The position numbers and the translations under genes were made by a program. This document shows positions 49,501 to 62,612 of a stretch of 64,000 bases of DNA, one piece after another (within the stretch, counting starts at the first letter, position 1; the number at the start of each line of letters is the position of its first letter). The stretch is from Monosporascus cannonballus (taxonomy: Eukaryota; Ascomycota; Sordariomycetes; Xylariales), in the NCBI GenBank assembly GCA_004154925.1, contig QJNS01000088.1:62001-126000 (forward strand), given 5' to 3'. The notes beneath the pieces are model-generated. The model worked only from the letters and a program-made list of their open reading frames with translations, made no database searches and was not told the DNA's origin.

Positions 49501-51840
49501 ATTCTTCTTCTATATTTTATTATAATTTAATATTATGTAGGTTTTAACATCTCTATTCTATATTTAAATCTTAATGTTTATTTTATAATTTCTACACCTT
49601 TAAGCTCTTAACTTTCCTATTATTTAATATTAATACTTTTTAACGCGTTATTCGTAATATCGTATATTTATTTTCTTATATTGAGAAAAGAAGATTTCTA
49701 TAATATAATCGCATTAACTTTCTTTGAGCGATAAATATCTCAATTAATACAATTAATAATAAAATAAAGTTCAATTTATGAATACTTCAATTTAATTTCT
49801 TTAAATATATTAACATAGTATAATAAACTATAAAATAATATTAAATTGTTAATATTTGAAGCCGTATTTTTATTTCATTTGTATTTATTTAATTTATAAG
49901 CTATATTATTTTATAACTTTATATAATAATGACTTTAATAGCTTTAATAGTATTATTAGTTTTGTTTTGTAATAAATCATGTTTTTGTGCAAGAGATTAT
50001 TTTTCGATATATTAAGCCATTATAATATATTTCTTTATATTGATATTATAATTTCAATCAGTAATTGCCTGTTTTTTCCGTATAATACTTTACAAAGATT
50101 AAATTCGTAACATTTCATCATAATATTAGTGATAAATATTATGTTACATAAACATTTAATTTAGTTCTTAACCGCATTATTCGTGATTATTATTAATACT
50201 TTAATAATAAGAATATGCTTTCTTAGTTAGTTTAGACTATCAAAATAGATATATAATTTTCAGTTTTTACTTAATTCTAAACATTGTATAAATTTAAATA
50301 ATTTCTCTTCTTTGGAAGTCTTATTTCGATTTTAATTTTAATTAAAATGTCGTATTTATAAAACTACCTGTATTTTAAAAAGATTTAATTATTATAAACG
50401 AGATTTGGTATAGAATTTTAATTCCGAAATTTCTAGATAATTCATATCGGCCTTTGTTAATTATTGTATATGTGTTATTATTCGCTATAAAATGAACGTT
50501 GATAGTCTAAGTCATTGCAAAATATAATCGATATAAAAAGTTATAGTTTTATATAAAGTATTAATTAAATAGAATTTTACAATAAAATATAAGAAAAGAT
50601 TATTTTGCGTAAATATTTAAATATATTACATTAACACTATAATATAATTATATATTAATAAATTCTATCACTTTTTTGAAGCAGTAATTTTTATAATAAT
50701 ATTTAATTGGTATGAAATATTGTAATTTATTATCAATAACGTTTAGATTATTAAATCTTCTTTTCGTTTTACGTTGTAAAATACCGTTTTGAATAAAGTA
50801 TATTAAAATTTAGATTTTAGAAAAAAGGTATTTCATAACGTTTTATCTGCTAATGAATTACAAAGTTTTAATATCATAGGAAGGTTTACTTATTTCTGTA
50901 ATTGTTTAAATTAAACTTTAAGGCAAAAAAACTCATTTTTTCGCAATGGATTTATAAAACGTTTTGTTATAATAATACAATACATGATAAATATCGAGAA
51001 ATAAACGGTAATTTTTAAGATAATTTTAAGTTCCGCTATACTTTTCTAAAAATTCGCTTTTAAAATATTTATTACTTTTCAAATATTAAATAAACGACCG
51101 TTTATGCGGTAAAAAAGTCCTATTATGATTATAAATTTAAAACATTATTAAGATTTTAATCTATTCCTTACAGTTTCGATAAACATTTAGTAAAAATAAT
51201 TTTTATTTATATTAATTATGTAAATAAAAATTAACTGCTAAATTGTAAACAAAATCTAAATATTATTTTACTACGTTTTGAACTTTTAAATATTAACGTT
51301 ATTTGCTAATAGTTATATTATTTTAGATATTTTTACAATGTAAAAAAAATAAAGTGGAGAAATGATTAAATCGCATATGTATAATAATATGTAAAAATAT
51401 TTTATTGTTATTACTAATGTTTTTTTATTGTTTTTCATTCAGAATTAAAGGACCTTATTTATAGTAAAAATAAAAATATAAAGGAAGTCAAGAAATATAT
51501 ATGAAAATTTGTCAAAAGATTCGTCTTAAAATTTGTGCATAAATTTATTTCGTAAAATAAAAGCTTAGAATTTCGTTGTAAAATTCATGAACTGTAGATT
51601 ATTAGATCTTTTATAAAAACAACTAAATATTTCGATATATAATATATACTTATTTAAATTTTGATTGGATACAACTTTATAATACATTAATTAATAGATT
51701 TTATATTAATTAATACTAAATTAGAAATATTTGTGTTTAATTTTATTCTCTAAATTAGGCTAAATATATTAAAAACTATTATACGACACAATTTACACGA
51801 TAGATATTATGTTTAATATTTTTGAACATAATAATTAATT
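46554..51840. other. AT-rich RIP-degraded DNA, probably old transposon relics
   Basis: No gene or complete element is readable. The string TAACGCGTTATTCGTAATATCG near 49639-49660 resembles the RNase H-RT border of G7 (TAACGCGTAATTCGAAATATCG, about 58540), suggesting an old minus-strand gypsy copy, but flanking similarity is poor. The minus-strand open frame at 47745-47951 is Lys/Asn/Ile-rich, with no recognisable domain. Confidence 0.4.
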
Positions 51841-52042
51841 TATAGGGCTTATTAAGATAAATTAAATCTCAATTCTATAAAGCTTTATTTACAGTCGAAT
51901 AATCGTCAACAAGCTTTAACTAAAATAAATCTTATACTGGCTGGTTCTACGATTAAATAAGATCGAAAAGTTAAGGTTTAAATGGCACACCTTAAAATTA
52001 AACCCAACGGGTAATTAATTAATATAATAATAATTGTAATGT
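51841..52042. repeat. Direct repeat, left copy (LTR-like)
   Basis: It aligns with 53132-53346 over about 200 bp; shared anchors are C-R-ACAAGCTT, AATAAA-CTTAT, CTGG and TCGAAAAGTTAAG. Differences are mainly C/T and G/A. It begins TATAGGGC where the partner has TGTTGGGAC, so it could be a RIPed LTR. The right edge is approximate. Confidence 0.55.
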
Positions 52043-53131
52043 ATTATATTTTATATGAAACATAAACGGTGGAAAAAAGATACGATGTTTTCTTTTAATT
52101 TAATTATATTTTTATAAATATTATTTGTACGTTAGCTTTTATAAAGATAAAGTTATTTGTAACTTACTTAACTAAAATATGGGTTTTTTAAATATTCAAG
52201 TTTTACAAGATATTAAAATATATTTTAAAAAAAATACACTAAATAATATAATTAAGTTCTCATAACATACTAGTTATTATTAAGTATTTATATAACCTTT
52301 CGCGCTTTTAAACTCCTTTTAATTTAAGTTATTAGATTTTATAAATACATTCATTAATATATCATTGATAAAAAATTCGTTTTATCTAGATTACATATGT
52401 AATATTACATTTAATTATTCTTTCTTTATATGTTTACGTTTGTTTATAATGGTTTTTATAACGTATATATTTATATTTATTAAATTATGTTAAAATATTA
52501 TATATAATATTTACTATATTTTAACTATTCTTTATATACTTTTATAACTTTAATGAAAAAGAAGTTTTTTTAATTTAAAATATAGAAATGTTTTTATCTC
52601 ATTTATTTCATTTTTCGTTACTGAATTTACTTATATTAATATGGCGATTTGTGTATTTCTCGGCTGCACGATTGAATTTTAATTTGTTATATAAATATTC
52701 CAGTTTATTTATTTTAACACAAGTAAAAGAAATTATAATTTTCATCAAATTATAGTATAAAAGCTGTTTTTCTTTTTAATATAAATTTAAGATTTAATAT
52801 TCATCAAAATATTATATAATTATCGTTATTGATAAAAGACTAAATAGAAAATACGCTACTAATTAATTATTCTAAAATTATTAATTAAATTTGGTTTGTT
52901 AAAGTTTATTTTAATAGCTTATATAAATAATGTAATTATATATTTAGTCGAATAAAATACTAATTATGTTGATTTTTTCGATTTATATTTAATATTTATA
53001 TAGAGTATATTTAAATTTCAGCCGTATTTCCTAAATTGACCTATATATAGAAAATTATTAAACGATAGAATTTGTACGATAAAATTTACACTCAGTATTT
53101 TCGAAAACGATAAGTCATCTATGATTTTTAC
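52043..53131. other. AT-rich DNA between the two direct repeats
   Basis: 1.1 kb without a readable domain. If the flanking repeats are LTRs of one element, this would be its interior and far too short for gag-pol, so a non-autonomous (TRIM-like) element or two unrelated solo LTRs are both possible. Confidence 0.35.
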
Positions 53132-53346
53132 TGTTGGGACAAATTATATCTTAGTCTTATAGAACCTTATTCTAATGCCGACTTGTAGTTGTCGACAAGC
53201 TTCGACCATAATAAACCTTATGCCAACTGGCTTTACTATTTGACAGAGTCGAAAGGTTAAGCTTTAAGCGGTAAAGCTTAAAAGTAAACCTTAGGGCCAA
53301 ACCTGATATTTAATATTTATAAATTAGTTTTTAAGACTTTGTTACA
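53132..53346. repeat. Direct repeat, right copy (LTR-like, TG...CA)
   Basis: Starts TGTTGGGACAAATTA and ends GACTTTGTTACA, 215 bp with LTR-like termini. The central 150 bp are less RIPed than the surroundings (AATGCCGACTTGTAGTTGTC, AACTGGCTTTAC). The sequence is unrelated to the gypsy LTRs of this window. Orientation cannot be told. Confidence 0.5.
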
Positions 53347-55801
53347 GCTTAATAAGTATAAAATTACAAAATTTTATCTCGGTTATATAGATTGTTTTTT
53401 ATTTTTATAATTTAATACTTTTAGAATTTTTGTACCTGTAAAGTGTTTAAAAGCCTTGTTATTTTTTAAATAAATTTTAATTAATTCCGATTATATAATT
53501 TTCAATTTACTTTATATTTGTATAAACTCGAATGTTTAAAACATTATTAATTATTTGTTAATTAATTTACTATAATTAAAAATATTACTCGTTTATATCG
53601 TTACTTCAGTATTTAAAAATAAATATCCATTTGTACAGATTTACTATTATTTATTATATTTGTTTTACATATTGATCGATATTTTCTTTCGTATTACATA
53701 TTTACATTAATGTAATAATAAATATAGAAATTTAATAACTTGAAACTATCTTTTAGTATAATAATATAACCCTTTTATAACAAAATAAAATATATTTCTT
53801 TTATTAATACAGTTTTTATTAATAAAAAATTTCAGTTAATTAAATATTAAAATTATTATAAAGTAAAATATACGTAAACATTTAAAACTGGTAAAATGAT
53901 TGCTAATATAAAATCAGAATATTGTAAACTTTTGAAGAAATCCTATTTATAATTACTTTATTTTATTTTTTAAATTAAGTAGACTTAGTATATTATATAT
54001 TTATTTTAAAATCTTTGTTAAAAAACACCATTTGTATAAATTATTTAACTTTAATATATTGTTAACAATTATATTGTACTTAAAATAAATTATTTCATTT
54101 TAAACTTAAAGAAATATATATTAAATATTATAAAAGGAAATTAAACTAGCGTTTTCAAAATTTCAAGATACTTTGTACGTATATAATACGTATCCTTATT
54201 TATTATAACACAAATAAGATTTGTTTTTAAAATTATTAAATCGTTTTTCGTAATTTCCATACTTATTTTATTAAAATTATCTAGTTAAGAATTTATAAGA
54301 TTAATTAATAAATCGATATTATTATAGTAGAGTTAAATTGTTTCTTCATTTGAAAATACGTAATATAGCATAAATAAAATAATTTTATCATTGTTTATAT
54401 TTTTCTTAAGTACATTAAATTTTAAAATTTATTAAATGTAAGTAATATTTAATGCTTAATTACGTATTACTGATAAAATACATTTAAATCTGAAACTAGT
54501 TTCTTCAAAAAACTTATATCTTTATTATTATAGTTGATTCATTTAGTTGAAAGCAAAATTAACTATTTTTAATAATCTCTTTTATTTTCAAAATTTAGTT
54601 TATTTAACTTTATAAAAAGCGAACCTTTTAATGAACGTAACATTCATATTATATAATATACTATATAAATTTTATAAATTGTATAAACAAGGTATTAAAA
54701 GCTATTTTAATAAGATTTTAATATATCAGTTGTTATTTAAAAGTTTACTTTTAAACTTAGTTTTTACACAATAATAAAACCTTAATATTATATTACAAAT
54801 AATATTTATGAATTTGATTAAATATATTACGTTGAATTTACTTTACTTATATTTTACCTGATTTTTAATGCTTCGTATTTATTTCGAGTTTTATAATATA
54901 GAGATTTTCATGCTATTTTTAATGGTTCTATTTTAAATAATAGCTTTTTAAAAAAATAACTTTAATGCGATTTTCATAAAAAGGTTATTTATTTAATAAA
55001 ACAACGCCTTAATTGGTTTTACCTTTAAAAATTTATATTCACAATATAATTTTTAAATTTTTAACCTCATTAACAACTATAATATTTAACAACGAAAATC
55101 TAGAACACGAATTATAGTCTGTAATTTTATAAAAAAAAATATTTATAACATTTACAAACTATTCTGATATATATTAATTAAGATACTTAAAAATATAACT
55201 TTAAAAATAAATATTTTAAATTTTATGAAGAATGTACAAAAGAATTAAAAGAGATTAAAATTATCGTGTCTTTAAATATTTTAATGACAATTCTTATGTT
55301 TTTTATAGTTATTATTTAATTATATTTGTAATAAATCTTAAGATATTAATATAAGTATATAAAAACAATGCGTAATTTATTTCTTTTTCGAATTTATATT
55401 TAAATTATTGGTAACGGTTAATAATAGATAACGTTAAATTTTAATCTTCTTAATAATAAAATTTACGAAGCGAAAAATAACTTTTATTATACGGTAATCT
55501 TTAATAACTGTAACGGATTTCTAGCAAATCGGCTAAAATTTAAAGAAATATTTTAATTAAGAACTCTTAATATTAATACAACTTAATAACTTATCTTTAT
55601 TAGTTGAATACGTAAATATAGAGAAATTTAAAATGTTTAAAATTGTTGTTTATATTTTTAAGGCTTTTCGTAATTATAAAAAAAGTTCTGTTTTTTAGTT
55701 TTATCGATATAAACTCTTTGTCTTTAATTAATATATCTATTATTAACTTTATTGCTATAATAATTTATTAATTAATATTATTAAATTTTAAACACCACTT
55801 T
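53347..55801. other. AT-rich RIP-degraded DNA, unassigned
   Basis: No gene, LTR or domain recognised. The last five bases (ACTTT, 55797-55801) are the left target duplicate of G7. Confidence 0.45.
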
Positions 55802-56135
55802 TGTGACGGCTAGGTGGTTTAACTAATTATTAAACCTTAGTTGTACGGGTTTATATTAGCAGAAGTATCGTGGGAGTCTGAATAATAAATACAGTAACGT
55901 ATTACGTTTCGTAATACCAAGGGCGCTTTTTCTAACGAATTATTATTGCAAGTTAAAGTTATTTAAACTATGAAAATAATAAGCGTATATATTTTTATTT
56001 TGGCGTAAGGGGCTTAAGCTATTTAGCACCTTGAAACCTCTAAGTCGGTTACGTGATATCTTAGTTTTCGTCGAAATTCGTTCTTTTTGTAGCTCCGACC
56101 GTTTATAAGGAAGCCAAGACCCTTAGGTTATAATA
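55802..56135 (-). repeat. G7 3' LTR
   Basis: 334 bp, starting TGTGACGGCTAGGTGG and ending CTTAGGTTATAATA on the plus strand. On the coding strand it has a TATA box (55986-55992) and, about 32 bases downstream, AACTTGCAA (55946-55954), matching the self-priming arrangement of G6. It carries one copy of the GGCTTAAG...AGCACCTTGAAACC unit. Confidence 0.95.
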
Positions 56136-56279
56136 CGAGTTTTCCTCTTTTAGGATTTTTATCTCTAAAGATTAAATCGTTTGTTTGTTAATTCCGGTAA
56201 GTAACCCTTTTTTTATATTTATTATATTAGGTCGTATCAAAAAAAACTCGTTTTCGTAAGCGTATTAACGTTTTAATTT

Positions 56280-56786
56280 TTTTTAGAACGTACGAAACGT
56301 TTTAGCTTTGAAATATTTTTTTTATTTTCGTTACAAAAAAGAAAATGCGGAATATAAGGTTATTTCAAGGTTCTTAAAATGTGCGCAATACCTTTATTAT
56401 AACAGCCTTTATCATATTTTCGATCCATTTAAAATTAAGCATCAAAACCTTTTAGACGAAGAAAATCGTTTAAAATATAAAAAAAGCAAATTCGTAAAGC
56501 GTTACGGACCGCTATTAATAAACTAGACCGTTTGCAAAAACAAAAACGATTACTTTGTTGCCGTGGCATCGAGATGTTTTGTCGCGGCATTTAAGGTACG
56601 GAGGCAATAAAGAAGTTCGAAAACCTTAAAAAAGAAAAAAAACAGTAAGAAGTTGTCGTTGCAGCTGCTATATTAATATAGGTTGCAGCCGACTGACCCG
56701 ATATCTCGGCTATTAACTGGTCGGCTGTTAATTGGGATACGCCCGTTGTCGTTAGTAAAAATTCTTTAATAAACGTTACGTATTAA
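56280..56786 (+). pseudogene. G7 antisense gene (Cys motif, coiled coil, Trp-rich tail)
   Basis: A plus-strand gene opposite pol, in two frames joined by a one-base frameshift near 56523. The first frame (open 56308-56526) reads FLKCAQYLYYNSLYHIFDPF and DEENRLKYKKSKFVKRYGP. The second reads LDRLQKQKRLLCCRGIEMF, FENLKKEKKQ, a run of Val/Ala, then DISAINWSAVNWDTP, ending in TAA at 56784-56786. It matches G6 block by block (FRKQKKLW, SLEELDKLER, DWS-INWGAFDP). No zinc-finger class is certain; an ancestral C-x2-C-x(6)-C-D motif is suggested by comparing copies. It has no similarity to gag, pol or env that I recognise. Confidence 0.75.
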
Positions 56787-56870
56787 TAAAGTTTTTAACG
56801 GGTTCCCAGGTGTAATCAGAATTCGGATGTTTTTTTTTACTTAAATAGGTATTAAGTAAGTCTATTTTCT
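56755..56870 (-). pseudogene. G7 chromodomain
   Basis: The minus-strand frame reads KKKHPNSDYTWEPVKNFINT, stop, RLLKNFY. The TWEP core is intact. It lies at the very end of pol and overlaps the last codons of the convergent antisense gene. Confidence 0.85.
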
Positions 56871-59800
56871 TTCGTATATCGAATATTTTTTTTTTCCATT
56901 TCGTATATCGTATCGTTTTCTGCTTTTACGTCCTTTTATATTGTATATATGTCAATTATATTTGCTGTTAATATGGGTAAAACAATATGAAAAATTAAAT
57001 AAAATTTGACTTTTGGTAAAAGTTTTAATTGGTAATTAAATTCTGAAATTCTTTTAATAATTTTATATAGTCCGATATATTTAAAATCAAGTTTTCTGTT
57101 AGATCGTTTTATTTGAATAAGTTTTATAATAAAATGAACTTTTTTTTCTTTTTCAAAATTAATCCTATTCAGCGTTTTTCGTTATAGTGTTTGTTTATTT
57201 AGATACGTACTAATATTAATATTAATTTTATTATTTAAAATAATTATTTAAATTATTTTAATATAAGAATTATATTGACCTTAATTAGACCGTTGCTATA
57301 TATCTTTTTATGAATCTTTGGAGTAAAACCAAATTAAGTATTACAGGTATTATTTTAATACTTTCGTAAAAATTAAAATTATAAATTAATTAAGCAATAA
57401 GTAACTTGGTAATCCAGTTATTCTATTCATAATTAATATAATGTCGTAAATAAGGTTTTAAAATTTCACTCGTTCGTTTTATTTATTTATTTATTTATGG
57501 TTTAAAAGTGTTAAATAACTTGTGATTTAGGTCGATTTATATTATTAGAACTTATTAAAATTGGAACGCAAATATTCATGTTATATTTAAAATAATCTCT
57601 AGCAATAATCCGTATATATTTAAAATATTTTTAAAGAGAATATATATTATTTGTTTGGCGTTTCTATCTTTGTAATATAATAAAAAATAAGAGGATTTCA
57701 TGAATAGATCGACAATTACGAAAATTCTATGGTAATGTACTTTTGTAACGCGGTTTCCCAATATAGAAAGTTTAATTATAAAGTTAAATATGATCGTATA
57801 TTATAGTCGTTTTGTAACTGGTAATAGCTGTGATTTTCCGTAGAGCTTATATCGTCGAACTTTTGCTTTAGCGCGAACGTTATATTGTTATATGATTTTT
57901 TATATTACTAATTTTATTTTAAGTAGTTAGTAACTTCGCTATAACGTTTTTAAAATTTTATAAATTTCTGGATATTCGTATAACTAATATTCGTATATAT
58001 TTTAGAATACATCTTTGTCATAGTTTTCTGGAACTTATATTTTGTTATTTTTTGATTTTCTGGTTAAACATTATTATATTGCTAGATGTTCTGATATATA
58101 TCAAAAGGTATTGCTCGTATTATCGCAATTTGTCGAGGGCGTAAATGTTCTTTTATAGTCGTATTAAAGATTATATAGTTAATTTTAATAAATTTCTCTT
58201 TAAGGTCTGCTTGCCTGCTTAAGATATTTACTTTATTATTTTTAACCTTTTTTATAGATAATAACGAAATCGAAATTCACCAATTTTTCTACGCAACGAA
58301 ATTATCTTCCTATAAGTTCCCTAGTCGTAATAAAACGGGTAAAATTTTGATAATTCGTATAAACTTTGACCTAGTACAAACTTTCTCTTAGAAAATGCCT
58401 AAACTTTTAAAAAGCCATATTAATGGCCATGAACGATTTATTTGGAATGCCATAATTAAATTTGATTCCTTTTGACTTATTAAAAAATATAACAAGGTAT
58501 AGTTTGCCTTAATTATTTCGTTATCCGATTATTACGTTTAACGCGTAATTCGAAATATCGGTTTTGAATTAATAGGACGTATTAGATCGTATATAATTAA
58601 TATTAGTTCGCTGGTAATTATATCTTTAATTTTTTCGGAACCCTTTTTTTATCTTTGACATTTATTTAAATTCTTTTTTCTTTTTAATAAGATTTATTAG
58701 GGGTATAATTATTTTGCCGAAGTTTCGAATAAATTTTCTATAATAATTTGTGAATTCAAGAAATATCTGTACCTCCTTAACCGTAGTTAGCGTTTGTTAT
58801 TCTATGATTACAGCGATTTTCTTAAGATCTAACTTAATATGTCATAGGATGATAATATATCCTAAATATTCTATTTTCTGTATATAAAATTAATTCTTTT
58901 TTGCGTCAATAAGTAGCCTTTCGTTTTGTAAAGCTTAAAAAACTTCGTGAACGTATTGTGTATATGGTTTTTCCGTTTTTGAAAAAATAGAAATGTCGTC
59001 GAGATAACAAAAGACAAAAATATCAAGGTATTTCCGTAACACATAATTTACTATCCGTTGAAAAGTTACTGGTACGTTCGTAAGTCCTATTAGCGTAACC
59101 AAATACTTAAATCGTCCGTATTTCGTCCTAAAAGTTATTTTTTATACATATCCTTTTTTAATTTTAATAAAATTATATCTATTTCTGAGATCAAATACTA
59201 TAAACTATTTAGGTCCGTAAAATCTGTCTTTTATTTCTATGATTAAAGATAATAATATTTGATCTTTAATAATGATATCGTTTAGTTGTCGATAATTAAC
59301 TACAAGTTGTAATTTTCTATTTTTTTGGATACGAAAAACATAAGATACTCTACAGGTAATTTCGATGGTCGTATCTATTCTTTTTGTAACCGATCTTCTA
59401 CGTATTTTTCAAAAACGCATCATTCGTTTCCGTTAAGGTTATAAATGTGGTAAAACTTCGTTAATAATCCTTTTTTTAAGAATTATTTCGTAATTTTATT
59501 TGTTACGTTCTAATAATTTCGCATCGAGCTTTTTCTTAAAAAGCGGCTTATATTGATAATATTATGATAATACGTTAAACAGATTTTCTGACTTTTCGGG
59601 CTTTTTTTTAAATCGTTATTTAATTGTCTTAATTTCGCTCTAGTAATAACAATAATACGTGATATTTGATGATATTTATTTTTTTCTTTTGTTTTATCCT
59701 TTTAGATAATAAGATATCTGTCGTATCTTTATGCCTATATTTATCGTTATTCTTAATCGAATATTAAAATCTTAGTTTTCTTTTTGCCTGTTAATAAGCT

Positions 59801-62190
59801 GTAAGATAAATCTTACCTGGCTAGTCTTTTTATTAATTAAGATTTCGTACTGGCGTATCTATAATAATCCTAAGATGATATCGTAATTCTCAAATAATAT
59901 GATGCCAAGATTAATTATTTAATATCGTCTTTAAATAAAATTCTCGAAGTAATTAATTTTGCGTATAATGTTTCTGTTATTTGAAACCAATTTCTGATTT
60001 TTAGCATTTGTTATTATATAAGATTATAATTTATATTTCTATAATAATTTAAATTTAATAATTATATCGAGTATAATATAATTTCGGCCTAAAGCCTTGT
60101 AGTCTATTATTACGATATATTAATGTGTTTCAATTTCTGTATCTAGTATGATAAGATTATTAGCGGGTTTTATTATCGCGTTTAAAGCTTTTTTTAGGAG
60201 TTTCTTCTAATTCTTTTTGATTTCGTTATTGTACGGCTTTTTTATAGGTGATCTTTTTTTACTCTTTTTCGAATTTATTAAGCCTTATTTATATTTTTAT
60301 CTATAGCGGATTAAGCTGTTACGTTTGTCGTTATTGTCCGCGTATTGTTTTTTCGAATTAAATTAGTTATTTTTAATTTTGCTCTAATTTCTTTATTAGA
60401 TAAATTATTCTTTTATGGTTTCGACCGCATTTTATCGTACGTTATGCTAACTGTCGTTCTAAAGTTCGTCTATGAATTAACGTATTTCTTTTTAATATCT
60501 TTTTAATTATTAAGGTTTATAATAAATACTAATTGAAATTGGAAATGTATAATAGCTTTTTAACAGTATCTTTTTATTATACGCTGGATTAATTTTTTCC
60601 GTTTGATAATTATATTATTCGTAATAACAAAACAGGTTTTCCTATAGGCATTTCTTTTTTTCAGGCCAGCTTTTTGCTTCGGCTAATTAGTAAATATTAT
60701 TTCTTGCGGCTATGGATCGAAAATATTGATATTATTATTTATCGTTTTTATTATTTCCCGTTCGGTTCGAAAAATCGATTCCTTGATAATATATGCGGGT
60801 AATTCGTCCGTAAATATATTGGTTCTATTTTTCGTAATTAAGGCATTTTCGTCGTCGGAAATATATAGCATACATTTTGCGGTATCGGTCAAGAGTTCCA
60901 AAGCAGACCTTTTCTGTCTAATCCTGGTATTTCTATAACTATTCCTATAGTTCTTCTTATTATCGGCGTATTACTTACTAATCCAGCTTCTTAGTTTTTC
61001 GTATCCCTTATTGGACTCTTCTCTTTAAAGGGCCTGGTATATATTTAACCTAGATCATATTAATAACTTTACTTTTATTTTTTGGATCTTTTCTGAATTA
61101 TTTTTCGGATACGGGTTTTTAATTATTTTAATAAGGATTTTTAAGTACCTTATATCATATTATCTTATATTCTATTTTATTGTAATTAAAGCATTTGGTT
61201 TGGCTTTAATCCTTTTTATGGATAGTTCCTAGATCTATAGACCCCGGTTTTATGCTGTAAAAAATATTATTACGTCGAAAAACGTTGGTATTAGCCGTAT
61301 GCTGAAACCTGTTATCGTTTTTTTCTTTAGTATTCCTAGTACGTTAAGCATATTGTCGGTAATGAATCCTATTTATTATAATAATATAATTCAACAAATA
61401 ATTATACCGATTAAGTTTAAAAAGCTTTTTTGATATTTTTTTAAATGGCCCAAAAATTTGACTATTACTGTTTCTTTTTTAATTTAATTTAAATACCAGT
61501 TAAATAAGCGTATTACCGCAATTAGATATTAATTTCTTTTAACGTAATTACTGAATATACATTTTGGCTTTTATTTTCTTCTTTATTAATTCGAAAACTT
61601 TCGTTAATATTTATTTAAATTATTCGTAATCGTTATAAATTCGTATTGTTTCTGGGTTTTGTTTTTTTATTAACAGAGTAACGTATTTCCTTATCGTAAA
61701 CTGGAACTAAATAATTATATTTTCGATAAATCGTTTAATTTTCAATTTGATTCGTATAATAAAAATAATTAATTAAATAAGAAAATAAATAACATATATT
61801 CGGTATTCAGTTCAGAATAGTTATAACTTAGTCGAAATTCTGTCGAAAAGTTCTAATTTAAAAGGTTTAAAAACCTTTTTGTTTTTTTAATACAATTTAG
61901 CTAAATAACCTAGCTAGTTCGAAAAGATTTATCGATTTTAGAAATTTTTCCTTTTTTTCAAAGCTTTGATAAGCGGTTTGAAAAAACGTTATAAAATTAT
62001 TATTATTCTTCTTAATTTAAAAAATACGTTTATTTATAACATCCAGGCGTCGAAAAAACTTCTTTGCGAAAAAGGCGAAGTAGCCTTTTTTTTCTCGAAT
62101 TTCATTTCAATATTCGGATTATTAAAGATTTAGTAAATAGGTTCTTCGAGTTGCTTATTAATAAATATAATGTCGGCGATATTACTGAAA
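56871..62190 (-). pseudogene. G7 gag-pol pseudogene
   Basis: From right to left: gag (about 62190-61100, mutated CCHC region near 61180) and a gag-pol linker at 60710-60901 containing AKCMLYISDDENA and DELPAYIIKESIF, conserved in G6 (VKCILYIVDDENI at 36850-36960). The RT catalytic motif YLDDIFIFSK is intact (YLDD at 58995-59006). A downstream block matches G6 at the RNase H-RT border. Integrase shows VIVDLFMKSSYFL with the first catalytic Asp (57708-57710), then YYKDRNAKQI and FKNILNIYGL (57576-57761). Domain order and total length are those of Ty3/gypsy chromoviruses. Stops and frameshifts are spread throughout. Confidence 0.9.
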
Positions 62191-62217
62191 ATTTAATGGT
62201 ATTAATAAATAAAAGCT

Positions 62218-62607
62218 TATAACGTAAAATGGCCAAGTATTTTCATTATTAAACATTAATTGTGTGTATTTAAATTAGTAAACATATCGTAAAAATCTAA
62301 AAAATGAATACAATAATATATTACGCTTTGTAATGCCAAAAGCATTTTAAATAACGAATTATTATTGTAAACTAAAACTATTTAAATTATAGAAATAATA
62401 AACGTATGTATTTTTATTTTAGCTTAAGGGGCTTAAAATACTTAGCACCTTAAAACCTTTGAGTTTTTTCTGTTAGCTCAAGAGGCTCAAAATGCTTGGC
62501 ATATTGAAACCTTGAGCCGGTTACGTGATGTCTTGGCTTGCGTCGAAGTCAGTCCTTTTTGTGGCTTCAACCGTTTATAGAGAAGCTAAGACCGTTAGGT
62601 CATAACA
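62218..62607 (-). repeat. G7 5' LTR
   Basis: 390 bp, 56 bp longer than the 3' LTR. It has two copies (about 62430-62470 and 62472-62515) of the unit GGCTTAAAATACTTAGCACC / GGCTCAAAATGCTTGGCATA, where the 3' LTR has one. The end, GGTCATAACA, is intact. Confidence 0.9.
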
Positions 62608-62612
62608 ATTTT

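Larger units (their letters stand above)
55802..62607 (-). mobile_element. G7: well-preserved Ty3/gypsy chromovirus
   Basis: A 6.8 kb minus-strand element with LTRs at 55802-56135 and 62218-62607 and flanking 5-mers ACTTT (55797-55801) and ATTTT (62608-62612), one C-to-T step apart. It holds gag, protease, RT with an intact catalytic motif, integrase and chromodomain on the minus strand and the antisense gene on the plus strand. It is not nested. RIP is moderate: many codons remain readable, but stops are present in every gene. Confidence 0.95.

Noticed and set aside
49600..49720. Possible further gypsy copy, from a 22-base match to the RNase H-RT border of G7
   Set aside because: The similarity does not extend clearly on either side and no LTR was found at the predicted distance. 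Noted in the annotation of that stretch but not called.
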